Assembly (NCBI GenBank): GCA_963754335.1
Contig: CAVWFQ010000004.1
Coordinates: 248,001-312,000, forward strand
Direction: 5' to 3'
Length of the DNA: 64,000 nt
Source: JBBSDP01 sp963754335
Lineage (GTDB): Bacteria; Planctomycetota; Phycisphaerae; Tepidisphaerales; Tepidisphaeraceae
Part shown: piece by piece, positions 1-9,746 of the stretch
Layout: every line of letters starts with the position of its first letter
Numbering within the stretch: the stretch's first letter is position 1
Position numbers and translations under genes: made by a program
The notes under the pieces: generated by a model
Database searches by the model: none
Told to the model about the DNA's origin: nothing
What the model saw: the letters and a program-made list of their open reading frames with translations, nothing else

Positions 1-2
1 GG

Positions 3-101
3 GGCGCCGCGTTGTTGCAAATCGGGCCGGAGCTTAAGCCTGCCCGGGCGAAAATTGAGTGGGTGCTCAAGCCAGGTCAATTGCGAAAAATGGCACGTTG
101 A
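3..101 (+). CDS. C-terminal end of an unidentified protein (partial)
   Basis: An open frame enters at the left edge and ends at TGA 99-101 after about 32 codons. Its composition is mixed and protein-like (LLQIGPELKPARAKIEW, LKPGQLRKM). It could be the tail of a gene that starts outside the window. No family is recognisable from so short a piece, and a chance frame cannot be excluded. Confidence 0.3.
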   Translation, partial: GAALLQIGPELKPARAKIEWVLKPGQLRKMAR

Positions 102-195
102 GCGGATCATCCGCATTGGACCCTCAATTTGCGGCTTAGCCCGGATTTGACCGTGAAATAATGAAAGATTCATAAATCACCGTTAGTTCTTGGGC

Positions 196-2095
196 ATGAA
201 TCCCGCGCTATCAGGGAATACTACCAGCGGAGACGCCCGAATTTTTCGCCTTGGTCAGGATTCGCGGAGCGCCCGCAAGGCGGGTGTGTGGGGCCGCGCA
301 GCCCCGGCGATCGAGCGCCTCCTGCGCCTTGACGAGTTGGAGGCGATCTATTCGCGCGTCTTTCGACCGGGGTGCTCGGGCTCCGATGGATTCGTGCAGC
401 GCGCTGGACGACCTGGGAATCACCTCGAGCGTGGAGAAGGGCGATTTGGATCGCATACCGCGTTCGGGCCCGCTGCTCATCGTTGCCAATCATCCCTTCG
501 GCGCGCCCGAAGGTTTGCTTCTGATGCAGATGATCCGGAATATCCGGCCGGATCTGAAGATGATGGCCAACTCGATTCTGCAGCGAGTGCCGGAGCTCCG
601 TGAGCTGATGATCTTTGTCGATCCGTACGGCGGGGAATTGAGCGTCAGCCGGAATCGGTCTGCGATGCGCCGGGCGATTCAGATGGTCGCCGCGGGAGGT
701 GCTCTTGGGGTTTTTCCGTCCGGCGACGTCGCTCACTTCGATCCGCGCGGAAGGATAGTTCGCGAACAGCAATGGTCGGGCGCAATCGCCCGCATCGCCC
801 GCCGGACCGGCGCCACGGTTCTTCCCGTCTATTTCGAGGGACGTAACAGCCTGCTGTTTCAACTGGCGGGGCTGCTGCATCCGCGCATTCGCAGCGCGCT
901 GCTTCCCCGCGAGTTGCTCGCCAAGCGGAATCGTTGCATCAGGATGCGGATCGGATCTCCAATACCGGCACGAAAATTTCCCGCCCTGGAAGACGACGCG
1001 GCGCTGGCCGCCTATTTCCGGGAACGAACGCTGATGTTGCGCCACCGGCCTGTCGGCGCCTCGCCGCTGGCGACGAAGCGCGGTCGCGCGGAGAGAGCCG
1101 CAGGACATTCATCTGCCGGACCGCAGCTGCCGATTCCCGATGCCGGACCCTGGCAGTGTATCGCCGCCGAGATCGAGGCACTGCCGGCCGAGCAGAAATT
1201 GGTGGAGGCGGACGAATTCGTCGTCGTTTTCGCCACCGAGCGACAGATCCCTCATGCGCTCTTCGAGATCAGCCGGCTGCGCGAAATCACCTACCGCGCC
1301 GTCGGCGAAGGCACCGGACGTGAGCTGGACCGCGACGAGTTCGACTCCTGGTACACCCACTTGTTTCTCTGGGACCGCTCGACTCGGCGAATTGTCGGGG
1401 CCTATCGCCTCGGCGCGACCGACCAGATTACGGCGCGGGCCGGTCTCGGCGGTCTCTACACGAGCACGCTCTTTGATTACAACCCGGCCCTGCTCGATCG
1501 CCTTGGCCCGGCGCTCGAGCTCGGGCGCAGTTTTGTTCGCCTCGAATGCCAGAAGAGTTATTCGCCTCTCATGCTACTCTGGAAGGGAATCGGCCGGTAT
1601 GTGGTGCGATTTCCGCGTTACCGAACGCTCTTCGGGCCGGTCAGCATCAGCGCTGAATACCAGCATGCCTCGCGCGAGCTGATGGTGCAGTTCCTTGAAA
1701 GCCACCACGATGCCCCGGAACTGCGGCCGCTGGCACGGGCGCGGCAGCCGTTTGAAACGGGCGGACCGAAACGACGACTCGACACTGCCCTGATCTCGCG
1801 ATTCTCCAGTGATTCCGATGAAGTGACCGACTGGGTTTCCGACATTGAGCCCGACCACAAAGGAATGCCAGTCCTGCTTCGCCAGTACCTGAAACTCGGG
1901 GCGAAATTTTTCGCCTACAACGTGGACACCGCCTTCAGTAATGCGCTCGATGCCCTGATGGTGGTGGATCTGGCCCAGACCAATCCGAAATTGCTCGAAC
2001 GATACATGGGGCGCGAGGGGATCGAATCGTTCCGCTCGTTTCACGGGCTGGAGACGCCGAAAATCCGCAAAACGGTTTCCCCAATCTGCAACTGA
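196..2095 (+). CDS. OlsF-like two-domain acyltransferase (PlsC-like domain plus OlsB-like N-acyltransferase domain)
   Basis: The N-terminal half is a PlsC/OlsA-type lysophospholipid acyltransferase: NHPFG near residue 98 stands where the family has its catalytic histidine block, and FPSGD near residue 174 matches the second acceptor motif. The C-terminal half (roughly residues 315-455) has the OlsB/Acetyltransf_5 signature (FEISRLREITYRAVGEGTG, then WDRSTRRIVGAYRLG). In characterised OlsF proteins this pairing makes ornithine or related amino-acid lipids from 3-hydroxyacyl-ACP, so a membrane-lipid role is inferred. One frame break lies near 409. The N-terminal helix ERLLRLDELEAIYSRV is read in the frame starting at ATG 196 and the rest in the next frame. 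The end beyond the acyltransferase fold is about 130 residues of unknown function. The substrate is not established. Confidence 0.72.
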
Positions 2096-2217
2096 TTGGA
2101 ATAGGGGCGTCCTCAATGTGACTTGCGGATTTTGTTGTACTTTTAGCGACCTCGGACACCCAATCCCGTAATATGGGCGAATCGCGCGATCCCTTGCGCG
2201 GTGAACGAGGAGCTCAG

Positions 2218-4418
2218 ATGAGTGGCGTGTTGAAAAATGCGGTCGAACGGGATACAACAACTCGCGCGCCTTTAACGAAGACGCCGGTGCCGGCGCCGGT
2301 CGCGCCAGCGGCGACCGAATCGGTCGCCGACCAGCACGAGTTTCTCAGCCGCGACCTGACCTGGCTGGAATTCAACCGCCGTGTCCTCCACGAAGCCCTT
2401 GACGACCGCACGCCACTCCTGGAACGCGTCCGGTTTCTGGGGATCGTGACGTCGAATCTCGATGAGTATTTCATGAAGCGGGTGGGGGGGCTCAAGCGAC
2501 AGATCGCTGCCGGCGTGGTGAGCCAGTCTCTCGACGGCATGACGCCGGCGCAAACGCTTGACGCGATCCGCCGGACCGTTTTGCCAATGCTGACCCAGCA
2601 GGCCGACTGCTTTACCAAAGAAGTTCGGCCGGCGCTGGCGGAGAATGGCGTCCACCTGCTCGATTGGGATGAGCTCACCGACGCCGAACGAAAGTCGTGC
2701 ACCCTTTATTTCCGCGCCAACGTGTTTCCCGTGCTGACGCCGCTGGCCGTCGATCCGGGCATCCCCTTTCCCTTCATTTCCAATCTCTCGACATCGCTCG
2801 GCGTGATCCTGCATCATCCCGACCGGCACGAAAACCTCTTCGCGCGGGTGAAAGTTCCCGAGGTGCTTCCGAAATGGATTCCTGTGACCGGCGGCCCGCC
2901 GGGGGGACAACGATTTGTCAGTCTCCTCACGCTCATCCGGGACAATCTGGGCGATCTTTTCCCGGACATGGCGGTGGTGGACGTCATGGTCTTTCGCGTG
3001 ACGCGCAACGCCGACCTCGAGCGCGACGAGGAAGAAGCCGAGGACCTGCTGGAGATGATGGAGGAGGAAGTCCGCCAGCGCCGCTTCGCGCGGGTGATCC
3101 GGCTCGAACACGGCTCGCATTCCAACCAGTGGATGCTCGAGTTCCTGATGCGCGAGCTGGAACTGACGCCCGGCGATCTCTACGAGATGTCCGCCGAGCT
3201 CGACTACGACGATCTGCGCCCCATCGCCGACCTCAATTTGCCCAGGCTGCGCTACGAACCCTGGAGCCCGATGGTGCCGGCGGCATTTGCCGACGAGGAC
3301 GCCGACGTTTTCAATGTCATTCGCAATTCCGATATCCTGGTCCACCTTCCGTACGAAAGTTTTGCGGCGAGCGTCGAGCGCTTCGTTGAAGCGGCCACCG
3401 CCGATCCGCGGGTCCTGGCCATTAAGATGACGCTCTATCGGACCGGAGACGCCAGCCCGTTTATTTCAACGCTGATCCGCGCCGCCGAGGCCGGCAAACA
3501 GGTGGTCTGTCTGGTCGAGCTCAAGGCCCGATTCGATGAAGCCCGCAATATTCACCTGGCGGCGGCGCTGGAAAAGGCCGGAGTTCATGTCGTCTACGGA
3601 ATCGTCGGCCTCAAGACACACACCAAGACCACGCTGGTCGTCCGCCAGGATTCGCGACGGAATTCGCTCCTATGTTCACGTCGGCACCGGCAACTACCAC
3701 GCCGTAACGGCCAAGTTTTATACCGACCTGGGCCTCTTCACCTGCGATCCGGAAATCACCCACGACGTGATCGAGCTATTCCACTATCTGACCGGCCGCT
3801 CCCTGAAGCGGGACTACCGCAAGCTCCTGGTGGCGCCGGTCAACATGCAGAATCGTTTTCTGGAGCTGATCGAACGGGAGGTGACGCATGCGAAGGCCGG
3901 CCGCCCTGCACGGATCATCGCCAAGATGAACAGCCTCGAAGACCGGAAGATCTGTCGCGCCCTCTACCAGGCCTCGCAGGCCGGCGTGAAGATCGATCTG
4001 ATCGTCCGTGGTTTCTGTGTCCTGCGCCCGCGGGTGCCGGGATTGAGTGACAACATATCCGTCAGCTCGATCATCGGCCGATTTCTCGAGCACTCGCGCA
4101 TCTTCTATTTCCAGAACGCCGCCGCGAACGATGCGGACGGCGAATTTTTCATCGGATCAGCCGACTGGATGTACCGCAATCTTCTCGCCCGCATCGAGGC
4201 GACGGTGCCTATCGAACGGCGCACGCCTGCGCCAGCGCATCTGGGAAATTCTGAAAATCATGCTCAATGACCATCGCCAGGCCTGGGACATGCAGCCGGA
4301 TGGGGCATACGTTCAGCGAACCCCGCGAAGCGCCGAAGACATCGGCACCCAGGCCACGCTAATGGCCCTCGCCAGGCAGCATGGTTTCTCGAAGAGCGAT
4401 CCGATGACTGTGCCGTAG
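2218..4418 (+). CDS. ppk: polyphosphate kinase 1 (two frame breaks)
   Basis: Reversibly transfers the gamma phosphate of ATP to polyphosphate. The N-terminal PPK signature (RDLTWLEFNRRVLHEA, then TSNLDEYFMKRVGGLKRQ) starts near residue 50. The middle contains KTHTKTTLVVR and YVHVGTGNYH, carrying the conserved histidine and lysine region of the catalytic core. The C-terminal domain has RIFYFQNA and FIGSADWMYRNL. ATG 2218 is chosen because GAGGAG lies 6-11 bases upstream; an upstream in-frame start at 2173 would add 15 residues of low-complexity sequence. The frame breaks near 3655 (between RQDS and GIRSYVHV) and again near 4220, after RIEATVPIE. Total length of about 733 residues fits PPK1. 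No exopolyphosphatase gene is adjacent. Confidence 0.93.
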
Positions 4419-4429
4419 GGCTTTGGCAA

Positions 4430-4563
4430 CGGGTGCGTGACCGGAGGAGCCGCGCACGAAATAAGCGGGAAAGTTCTCTCGTTCACCGAGCGTTTTCCCG
4501 CTTACTTCGTGCGCGGCTCCTTCAGAGTACTGGCAGAGGAGCAACGAACGCTGCCGCCGATTC
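4430..4563. repeat. Modular hairpin repeat, copy R1 (type-A core)
   Basis: The core 4446-4520 is a 75-bp near-perfect inverted repeat: the arm starting GGAGCCGCGCACGAA (4446) is matched at 4506-4520, about 27 bp per arm with one mismatch. The left flank (GTGCGTGACCGGA) and right flank (CAGAGTACTGG, then TGCCGCCG) resemble the outer ends of the repeat at 48232-48398, whose core is different. It lies just downstream of ppk and could act as a transcript-end hairpin, but there is no T tract. Confidence 0.75.
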
Positions 4564-4631
4564 AGTGAAGCACCCCTTTTGCAACGTGCCTCCACTTTTC
4601 AGCACACTTCCCGTTGACGATATTAGTTGCC

Positions 4632-5868
4632 ATGAATCTCCCGCCCGCCACGCAAGCTTTCGACGACGCCTTGGTCTCCCCCGAGTTCGTCATCAATCCC
4701 TACCCGATGCTGAAGCAACTTCGCGAAGAAGATCCCGTCCACTGGAGCGAGTCGATCGGCGGATGGGTCCTCACGGCTTACGACGACATCATGGTCACCT
4801 TCCGCCAAACCAACGCATATTCCAATGAAGGCCGCCTCGGTCGGGCGTCGGCCTATCTCCCGGCGGAGAGCCGCGCAAAGCTCGCGGCGTTCGAAGATCA
4901 CTACAAAACCCGGGGCCTGCTCCACTCCGATCCGCCGGACCACACGCGGCTCAAGAAACTTTTTCTAACGGCATTTACCCCGCGTGTCGTCGAATCGATG
5001 CGGCCGCGCATCCAGCAGGTCGTCGATCATCTGCTCGATCAAGTTGCGCGCGCGGAAGAATGGAAGTCATCCAGGAACTGGCATTCGCGCTGCCGGTCAC
5101 CGTGCTGTGCGATATCCTCGGCGTGCCGCACAACGACACGCCAAAATTCAAACGATGGGCCGACAACCTGCTCGGGTTCCAGGGCATCAATCGTCCCGGC
5201 GAAAAGCTCCTCCTGGCCGCCCAGGAGACTCTGATCGAATGCAGGGCCTATCTCGCGTCGATGATTCTCAAGGCACGATCGGGCAATACCGAAGGCCTGA
5301 TCAGCAAGATGGTCGCCGCCGAAGCCGATGGAGGAAAACTCACCGAAGCCGAGATCATTAACACCTGCGTCACGCTGCTGGTGGCCGGCCACGAAACGAC
5401 GACGTCGCTCATCGGCAACGGACTGGTTTGCCTCCTATCCCATTCGGATCAGTGGAAATTGCTCAAGTCCGATCGCTCGTTACTCGCACCGGCGATCGAG
5501 GAAATTCTCCGATATGAAAGTCCTGTGGCCCGTCAGCCGCGGTTGATGAAGCAGGACACGGTCCTGCGCGGCCGGCAGATCAAGCAGGGCCAGATGGTCT
5601 TCCAGATGCTCTTGGCCGCTAATCGCGATCCCGCGATCTTTTCCGATCCCGACCGTTTCGACATCCGGCGCGAAGACAACAAGCACCTGGCCTTCGGCTA
5701 TGGCGCGCATTACTGCATTGGGACGCCCTGAGCCGGATGGAAGGGCAAATCGTGTTCAGCACGATCATGGACCGAATGCCGAATATGAAGATGGTCGAGG
5801 CTGAGGCGCACTGGGATCCGGCGAAGGCCAATTCGCGAGTGCTGAAGGATCTGCACGTTACATTTTGA
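4632..5868 (+). CDS. cytochrome P450 (two frame breaks)
   Basis: A soluble bacterial-type P450 monooxygenase of about 412 residues. Visible motifs in order are the C-helix region (LLHSDPPDHTRLKKL), the oxygen-binding I-helix AGHETTT, the K-helix ExxR (EEILRYESPV), and the haem-binding loop FGYGAHYCIGTPLSRMEG with the axial cysteine near residue 361. ATG 4632 leads straight into a typical N-terminus with no membrane anchor. The frame breaks near 5060 and again inside the haem loop near 5729, where one C is missing from ACG-CCC-CTG-AGC. No ferredoxin or reductase gene is adjacent, so redox partner and substrate are unknown. Confidence 0.9.
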
Positions 5869-5902
5869 GACGGATACGATTGACTCCAAGGGCTCGTAAC
5901 TT

Positions 5903-6067
5903 GTGGACGTCGCGGCGGGCATGATCGTGTTATCGAGCTACTCCGGCACGAGCAAGTATACGACGCCTGCCAGCGAACCCGTTCAAGTTACCGGCGGCAC
6001 CGAGTTTTCTTTCCAGGCACACGTGATTGCCTTCCCGAGCGAATCCGATGCGGCGACCAAGCCGTAA
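5903..6067 (+). CDS. short unidentified reading frame
   Basis: A GTG-started frame of 54 codons ends at TAA 6065-6067 (LSSYSGTSKYTTPASEPVQ, then TGGTEFSFQAHVIAFPS). The residue mix looks protein-like and extracellular-like, but there is no clear ribosome binding site. It may be the tail of a gene whose upstream part is out of frame, or a chance frame in the gap between the P450 and its convergent neighbour. Confidence 0.22.
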   Translation: MDVAAGMIVLSSYSGTSKYTTPASEPVQVTGGTEFSFQAHVIAFPSESDAATKP

Positions 6068-6089
6068 AAGGATCCGCGTCCTCCGTCGA

Positions 6090-6488
6090 TCAATCAAACG
6101 AATACCCCGCGAAGAGATATTCATCCGCGGCGCCGTCCTTGTATACGACGATGTAGATTCCCTGGCCGCGCTCGATGTCCTCGTAGAATCCGTGGTTCGA
6201 CTCAATCATTTTATGAGTCGGCTGCGTCGTGCCGAATAGGGTCTGCAGCTGTTCCTCGGGCAGCGGGCAGACGGTGCAGTAATCCGGCGAATCGCCGACG
6301 AGCATCATGTCGAGAATCGATCGTGTCCCGTCCGGCGCCGAATTCTCCAGCGCCTCGGCCGGTGTGGCGGGCATCGACTCGCTCCCGTTGAACTCGCCGC
6401 TTTCAAAAACCCGTTCTCGAAGCTTTTCGAGCGCCGCTTCTACGCTCTTCTCGAACGGCACAAAATACTGCCATGGCTCGCCACCCAT
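6090..6488 (-). CDS. small conserved protein of the MGGEPW type
   Basis: A 132-residue protein starting MGGEPWQYFVPFEKS, with a charged helix (ALEKLRERVFESGEF) and a central GTRSILDMM segment. I recall this N-terminal pattern from uncharacterised bacterial proteins often found in planctomycetes, but no function is known to me. ATG 6488 is preferred over the upstream in-frame ATG at 6602 because the motif begins exactly there and the added residues are low complexity. It runs convergent with the P450 and is 110 bp downstream of the decarboxylase on the same strand, so cotranscription is possible. Confidence 0.6.
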   Translation of the reverse strand: MGGEPWQYFVPFEKSVEAALEKLRERVFESGEFNGSESMPATPAEALENSAPDGTRSILDMMLVGDSPDYCTVCPLPEEQLQTLFGTTQPTHKMIESNHGFYEDIERGQGIYIVVYKDGAADEYLFAGYSFD

Positions 6489-6598
6489 TGCGTACCCCTT
6501 TGTCAGGAATCGATGAGATTCTACCGACTTCAGCAGGAAGTTTTCAATGCGGCGGAAGCAATGGCAAGGCTCGCGCGGCGAACCCGCGAGCGGCGGGG

Positions 6599-8250
6599 TC
6601 ATGATTTATAAAGCGCGCGAAAGCGATCGCTCAGCTTTGTCGCGAGCGGCGAAGCCTCGTAGGGACCCGTAATCACTTCGATGTATGCGCCCGTATTCGA
6701 TTCGCTTGCCGTATTCATCGCCGCGTCGAGCTCTCCGCAGGTGGTCACTTTGGCGGTGAACCATCCATCGCAGCCGAGGGCATTGGGAAGTGCGGCTGTA
6801 GCGCCACGGCGCCACTTCGTTGTACGCCATGGTCGGATCTTTGCAGAGCAGCCGCTCGATCAGGTATCCGGAATTATTCAGCACGAAGATGATCGGCTTG
6901 AGTCCGAGCCGTCCGAACTGGCACACTTCCTGCGCGGTAAGTTGATGCGATCCCTCGCCGGTCACGAGCACCACCCGGCGATCGGGCGCGGCCACCGCCG
7001 CGCCAAACGACGCCGGCGTTGCCCATCCGATTGCGCCCCAGAGCGTCTGATTGAAAAAGTTGTGCGCCCGACGGCATTCGCGCAAAACCGAGCTCCATCG
7101 AAGCCGTCCCCGTTTCGGCGACAAGCATGTCGTGCGGCCGCAGAAAATTCGCCCAGCGCGGATACAACGCGGCGGCGGTGATCGGATCAGCGCCGATTCC
7201 CGTCGGCTCACCCAGAGAAGTGGCTGTCGGCGCATTCGCGTCGGCTCGTCTCGGAAGCCACTCGGCCAGCGCGGCAAGGACGTCGGCCATTTCGACGTTT
7301 GAATACATCCTTTCCCCGATTCGAACGTGGTGATGAGCAATACTGAGCACCCGTTCCAGCTTGAGCCGGGCCGTGAAAGCCCCGCTGTTAAAGTCCGTGA
7401 AGAGTGCCCCGACGGTCAGAACACGATCGCAGTTCTCGACGAAATGGCGGACATCTTCATTCATCAGCGCGCCGTCGTACATGCCGATATAGTTGCGCTG
7501 GTGTTCGTCCAGGACTGATTTGTCCAGAAACATCGTCGCAAAGGGGAGATTCGACCTATCGATGACGGCCTGCATCGCCGCCTGAAGTCCGGCCCGCTGC
7601 ACGATGAAGCCCGGCAGCGCACAGGCGTTTGGCGCCTCGGCCATCGCCGAGATAATTGCATCGGTTGCTTCCTTCAACGCTGTCGGATCGCTGCGCGGCG
7701 GCCCCTGCGGAGCCTGCGGCGCGCCCAGCACCGGCTGATCCGCCAGGTCCGCCGGGAAGGCCATGTAGACGGGCCGCCGGTGATAGAGCGCCTCGGAGAT
7801 CAGCCGTTCCGTTTCATAAACCACATTCTGCGGCGTCATGATCGCCCGGGCGCAGACCACATTCGCCGTCATCCGGAAAAACAGCTCGTACTCCCCGTTC
7901 CCCAGCGTATGGTGCATCAGCGCCCGTCCGATCTGCGCCGACTGATTGGGCATTCCCACCAGGTGAAAAATCGGCAGGTGCTCGGCATAGCATCCGGCGA
8001 TTCCCGCCAGCGCGCTGAGTTCCCCGACGCCATAGGTGGTGCAGATCGCGCCGATTCCTTTAACGCGGGCATAGCCGTCGGCGGCGTAAGCCGCGTTGAG
8101 TTCGTTGCAGCAGCCGATCCAGCGCATCTTCGGATCGAGGCAGATCGCATCATTGACGGGAAAAGCGAAGTCGCCGGGAACGCCGAAGATGTCGGAGATG
8201 CCAATATCATGAAGCCGGGAAAGAACATGCTGAATGACGCTTTTGGACAT
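6599..8250 (-). CDS. thiamine-diphosphate 2-oxoacid decarboxylase (pyruvate/indolepyruvate decarboxylase family)
   Basis: Non-oxidative decarboxylase of a 2-oxo acid. The N-terminal domain has the family pattern IFGVPGDFAFPVNDA, with the catalytic glutamate in CCNELNAAYAADGYAR and a TTYGVGELSALAGIAG segment. The C-terminal cofactor domain has GEGSHQLTAQEVCQFGR and LNNSGYLIERLLC, the GDG-to-NN thiamine-diphosphate motif with E in place of D. The length of about 550 residues is normal. The frame breaks near 7065 (before the GAIGWATP segment) and near 6790. The start MSKSVIQHVL at 8250 matches relatives; an upstream extension is possible. Specificity (pyruvate, indolepyruvate, phenylpyruvate or branched-chain oxo acids) cannot be read from sequence. 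The stop is 11 bp from the upstream TIM-barrel gene, suggesting one operon. Confidence 0.82.
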
Positions 8251-8261
8251 GCTCGCCTCAT

Positions 8262-9122
8262 TTAAAACGGCAGTGCCCGAACGTGCCGATACGCTCCGCT
8301 GAGGCAATCAAGCCCGGTCGTGGCGGAGGGGTTTTCGACCATCACGTGTGTGACGCCGGCCGTCACGGCGGCCGCGAGTGCCGGGCGGAAATCGAGGGTT
8401 CCTTCGCCGGGGCAGACGATTGATTTATCTCCTGACTTATTCATGTCCCCCAGGTGAAGGATGGCGATTCGCGGGCCGTACTTTTCAAGGTAATAAACGG
8501 GATCGGCTCCGGCCTTGGCCAGCCAGTAGACGTCCAGTTCCGTCGACACCAGCTCCGGATCCGTCTCGGCCAGCAGGAGCTCGTAGGGGACACGGCCATC
8601 GGTTTTGATGAACTCGATATCGTGATGATGAAAGACAAAGCGGAGTCCGCCGGCCTTGGTCTTCTTCCCCAGATCATTCAGAATCCCCGCCAGCGCACGG
8701 TAATCCTCGAGCGTCTTATTCTTCCCCGAATCGAGCCAGGGCCAATAGCACGCGAGGAAGGTCTTTCCCTGTGCCTGCCATTGATCGATCATCAGCGGCA
8801 GCCGCAGCCGCAGATCATGGAGCGCGCCTCCGCCGGCGAGAGCCTTCAATCCAAAGTCATCGAGCGCCTTCTTCGCCTCGACCGGCGAGGGGCCGAGCGG
8901 ATCGCTGAATTCCAGTTCCGTAAAGCCGATCTTCGCAACACGCTCAAGCGTGCCGCGCCAGTCTTCGTCAAGCTGCTTTTTGATCGCCCCCGTCACCGCG
9001 CCAAGCGGATGCAGCTCGGCCGCGGCAGCATGCATGCTGGATCCCCGCCCGGCGAAAAATACAGCCGCGCCGGCGGCGCCCAGCTTCAACAGGTGACGGC
9101 GGGATATCGAAATTGAATTCAT
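8262..9122 (-). CDS. Tat-exported sugar phosphate isomerase/epimerase-like TIM-barrel protein
   Basis: A 286-residue protein starting MNSISISRRHLLKLGAAG, a twin-arginine signal with the SRRxLLK motif and an Ala-rich hydrophobic core. The mature part follows the xylose-isomerase-like barrel (AP_endonuc_2 family): GFTELEFSDPLG, FVFHHHDIEF, STELDVYWLAKAG, IAILHLGDMN, GEGTLDFRPALAAA and HVMVENP. The Glu, His and Asp residues on strand ends are the usual metal ligands of the fold. Planctomycetes commonly export such proteins; the substrate is unknown. The 3' end is 11 bp from the decarboxylase. The gene diverges from the DUF2917-like gene across a 116-bp spacer with a strong inverted repeat. Confidence 0.85.
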   Translation of the reverse strand: MNSISISRRHLLKLGAAGAAVFFAGRGSSMHAAAAELHPLGAVTGAIKKQLDEDWRGTLERVAKIGFTELEFSDPLGPSPVEAKKALDDFGLKALAGGGALHDLRLRLPLMIDQWQAQGKTFLACYWPWLDSGKNKTLEDYRALAGILNDLGKKTKAGGLRFVFHHHDIEFIKTDGRVPYELLLAETDPELVSTELDVYWLAKAGADPVYYLEKYGPRIAILHLGDMNKSGDKSIVCPGEGTLDFRPALAAAVTAGVTHVMVENPSATTGLDCLSGAYRHVRALPF

Positions 9123-9127
9123 GGGCT

Positions 9128-9186
9128 CCAGTACAGTTGGATTCGGAAGATACCAGCACAGCCTCGATAACGGAGAACTGTACTGG
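9128..9186. promoter_or_regulatory. Inverted repeat in a divergent promoter region (candidate operator)
   Basis: CCAGTACAGTT at 9128-9138 is matched exactly by AACTGTACTGG at 9176-9186, giving 11-bp arms around a 37-bp spacer. A further CTGTAC half-site is at 9209-9214. The arms lie between the divergent starts at 9122 and 9239, as expected of an operator shared by both genes. Spaced half-sites suit a dimer pair or DNA looping. No regulator gene is next to it. Confidence 0.5.
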
Positions 9187-9238
9187 TCACAATTCAAATT
9201 GACTGGCACTGTACCGATCCGACTAAAATTGGCAACCT

Positions 9239-9583
9239 ATGAACATGAAAACCAACACAACTTCGTTTCGTCTGATCGGAGACCGAGTTACCCAAACCGC
9301 CTCCAGAATCGCGTCTGCGGTCCGCCCGCGGCTGACCCAAACCGAACCGTCGCAGCACGGCCAGAACCAGGGGTTGCGTCCGTTAGCAGCCCGATCCGTC
9401 GTCACCATGCCGGTTCCCGAAGACGGGATCGAAGTTGAACTGCTTACCGGTAGTGTCTGGGTCACCCAGTATGGAGATCGCTGTGATTATATGCTGGATC
9501 AGCCCGGAGACCGGTTCTGTTCAACCGGGCGTGAGGATGTCGTTCTTCAGGCATTCAAATTTTCCCGGGTTGCCGTGCGGTGA
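9239..9583 (+). CDS. DUF2917-like small protein
   Basis: A 114-residue protein. The N-terminal half is polar and low in pattern. The C-terminal half (about residues 62-112) reads IEVELLTGSVWVTQYGDR then DYMLDQPGDRF, which fits the short beta-rich DUF2917 pattern (a WVT stretch, GD-x-x-DY, then LxxGDxF). Function of the family is unknown. ATG codons at 9239 and 9245 are both possible starts. It is transcribed divergently from the TIM-barrel gene. Confidence 0.6.
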   Translation: MNMKTNTTSFRLIGDRVTQTASRIASAVRPRLTQTEPSQHGQNQGLRPLAARSVVTMPVPEDGIEVELLTGSVWVTQYGDRCDYMLDQPGDRFCSTGREDVVLQAFKFSRVAVR

Positions 9584-9746
9584 ACCGCGGAATGGCGCCG
9601 AGGCAATTCTGCGAAGTGAAGGAGAACCAGGGATGGCGGCGGACGGCGGATCATGCGTCGAGTGGTCGAAAACCGGTGGCGCGGGGACGGCGGCCTATTC
9701 CTCAATCCCTGGGCTTGAGACGGCAGTTCGATTTCGAGCGAACGTC

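Noticed and set aside
2272..3345. A 357-codon open frame antisense to ppk
   Set aside because: Mirrors the codon structure of ppk, and its His/Arg/Gln-rich composition has no family pattern.
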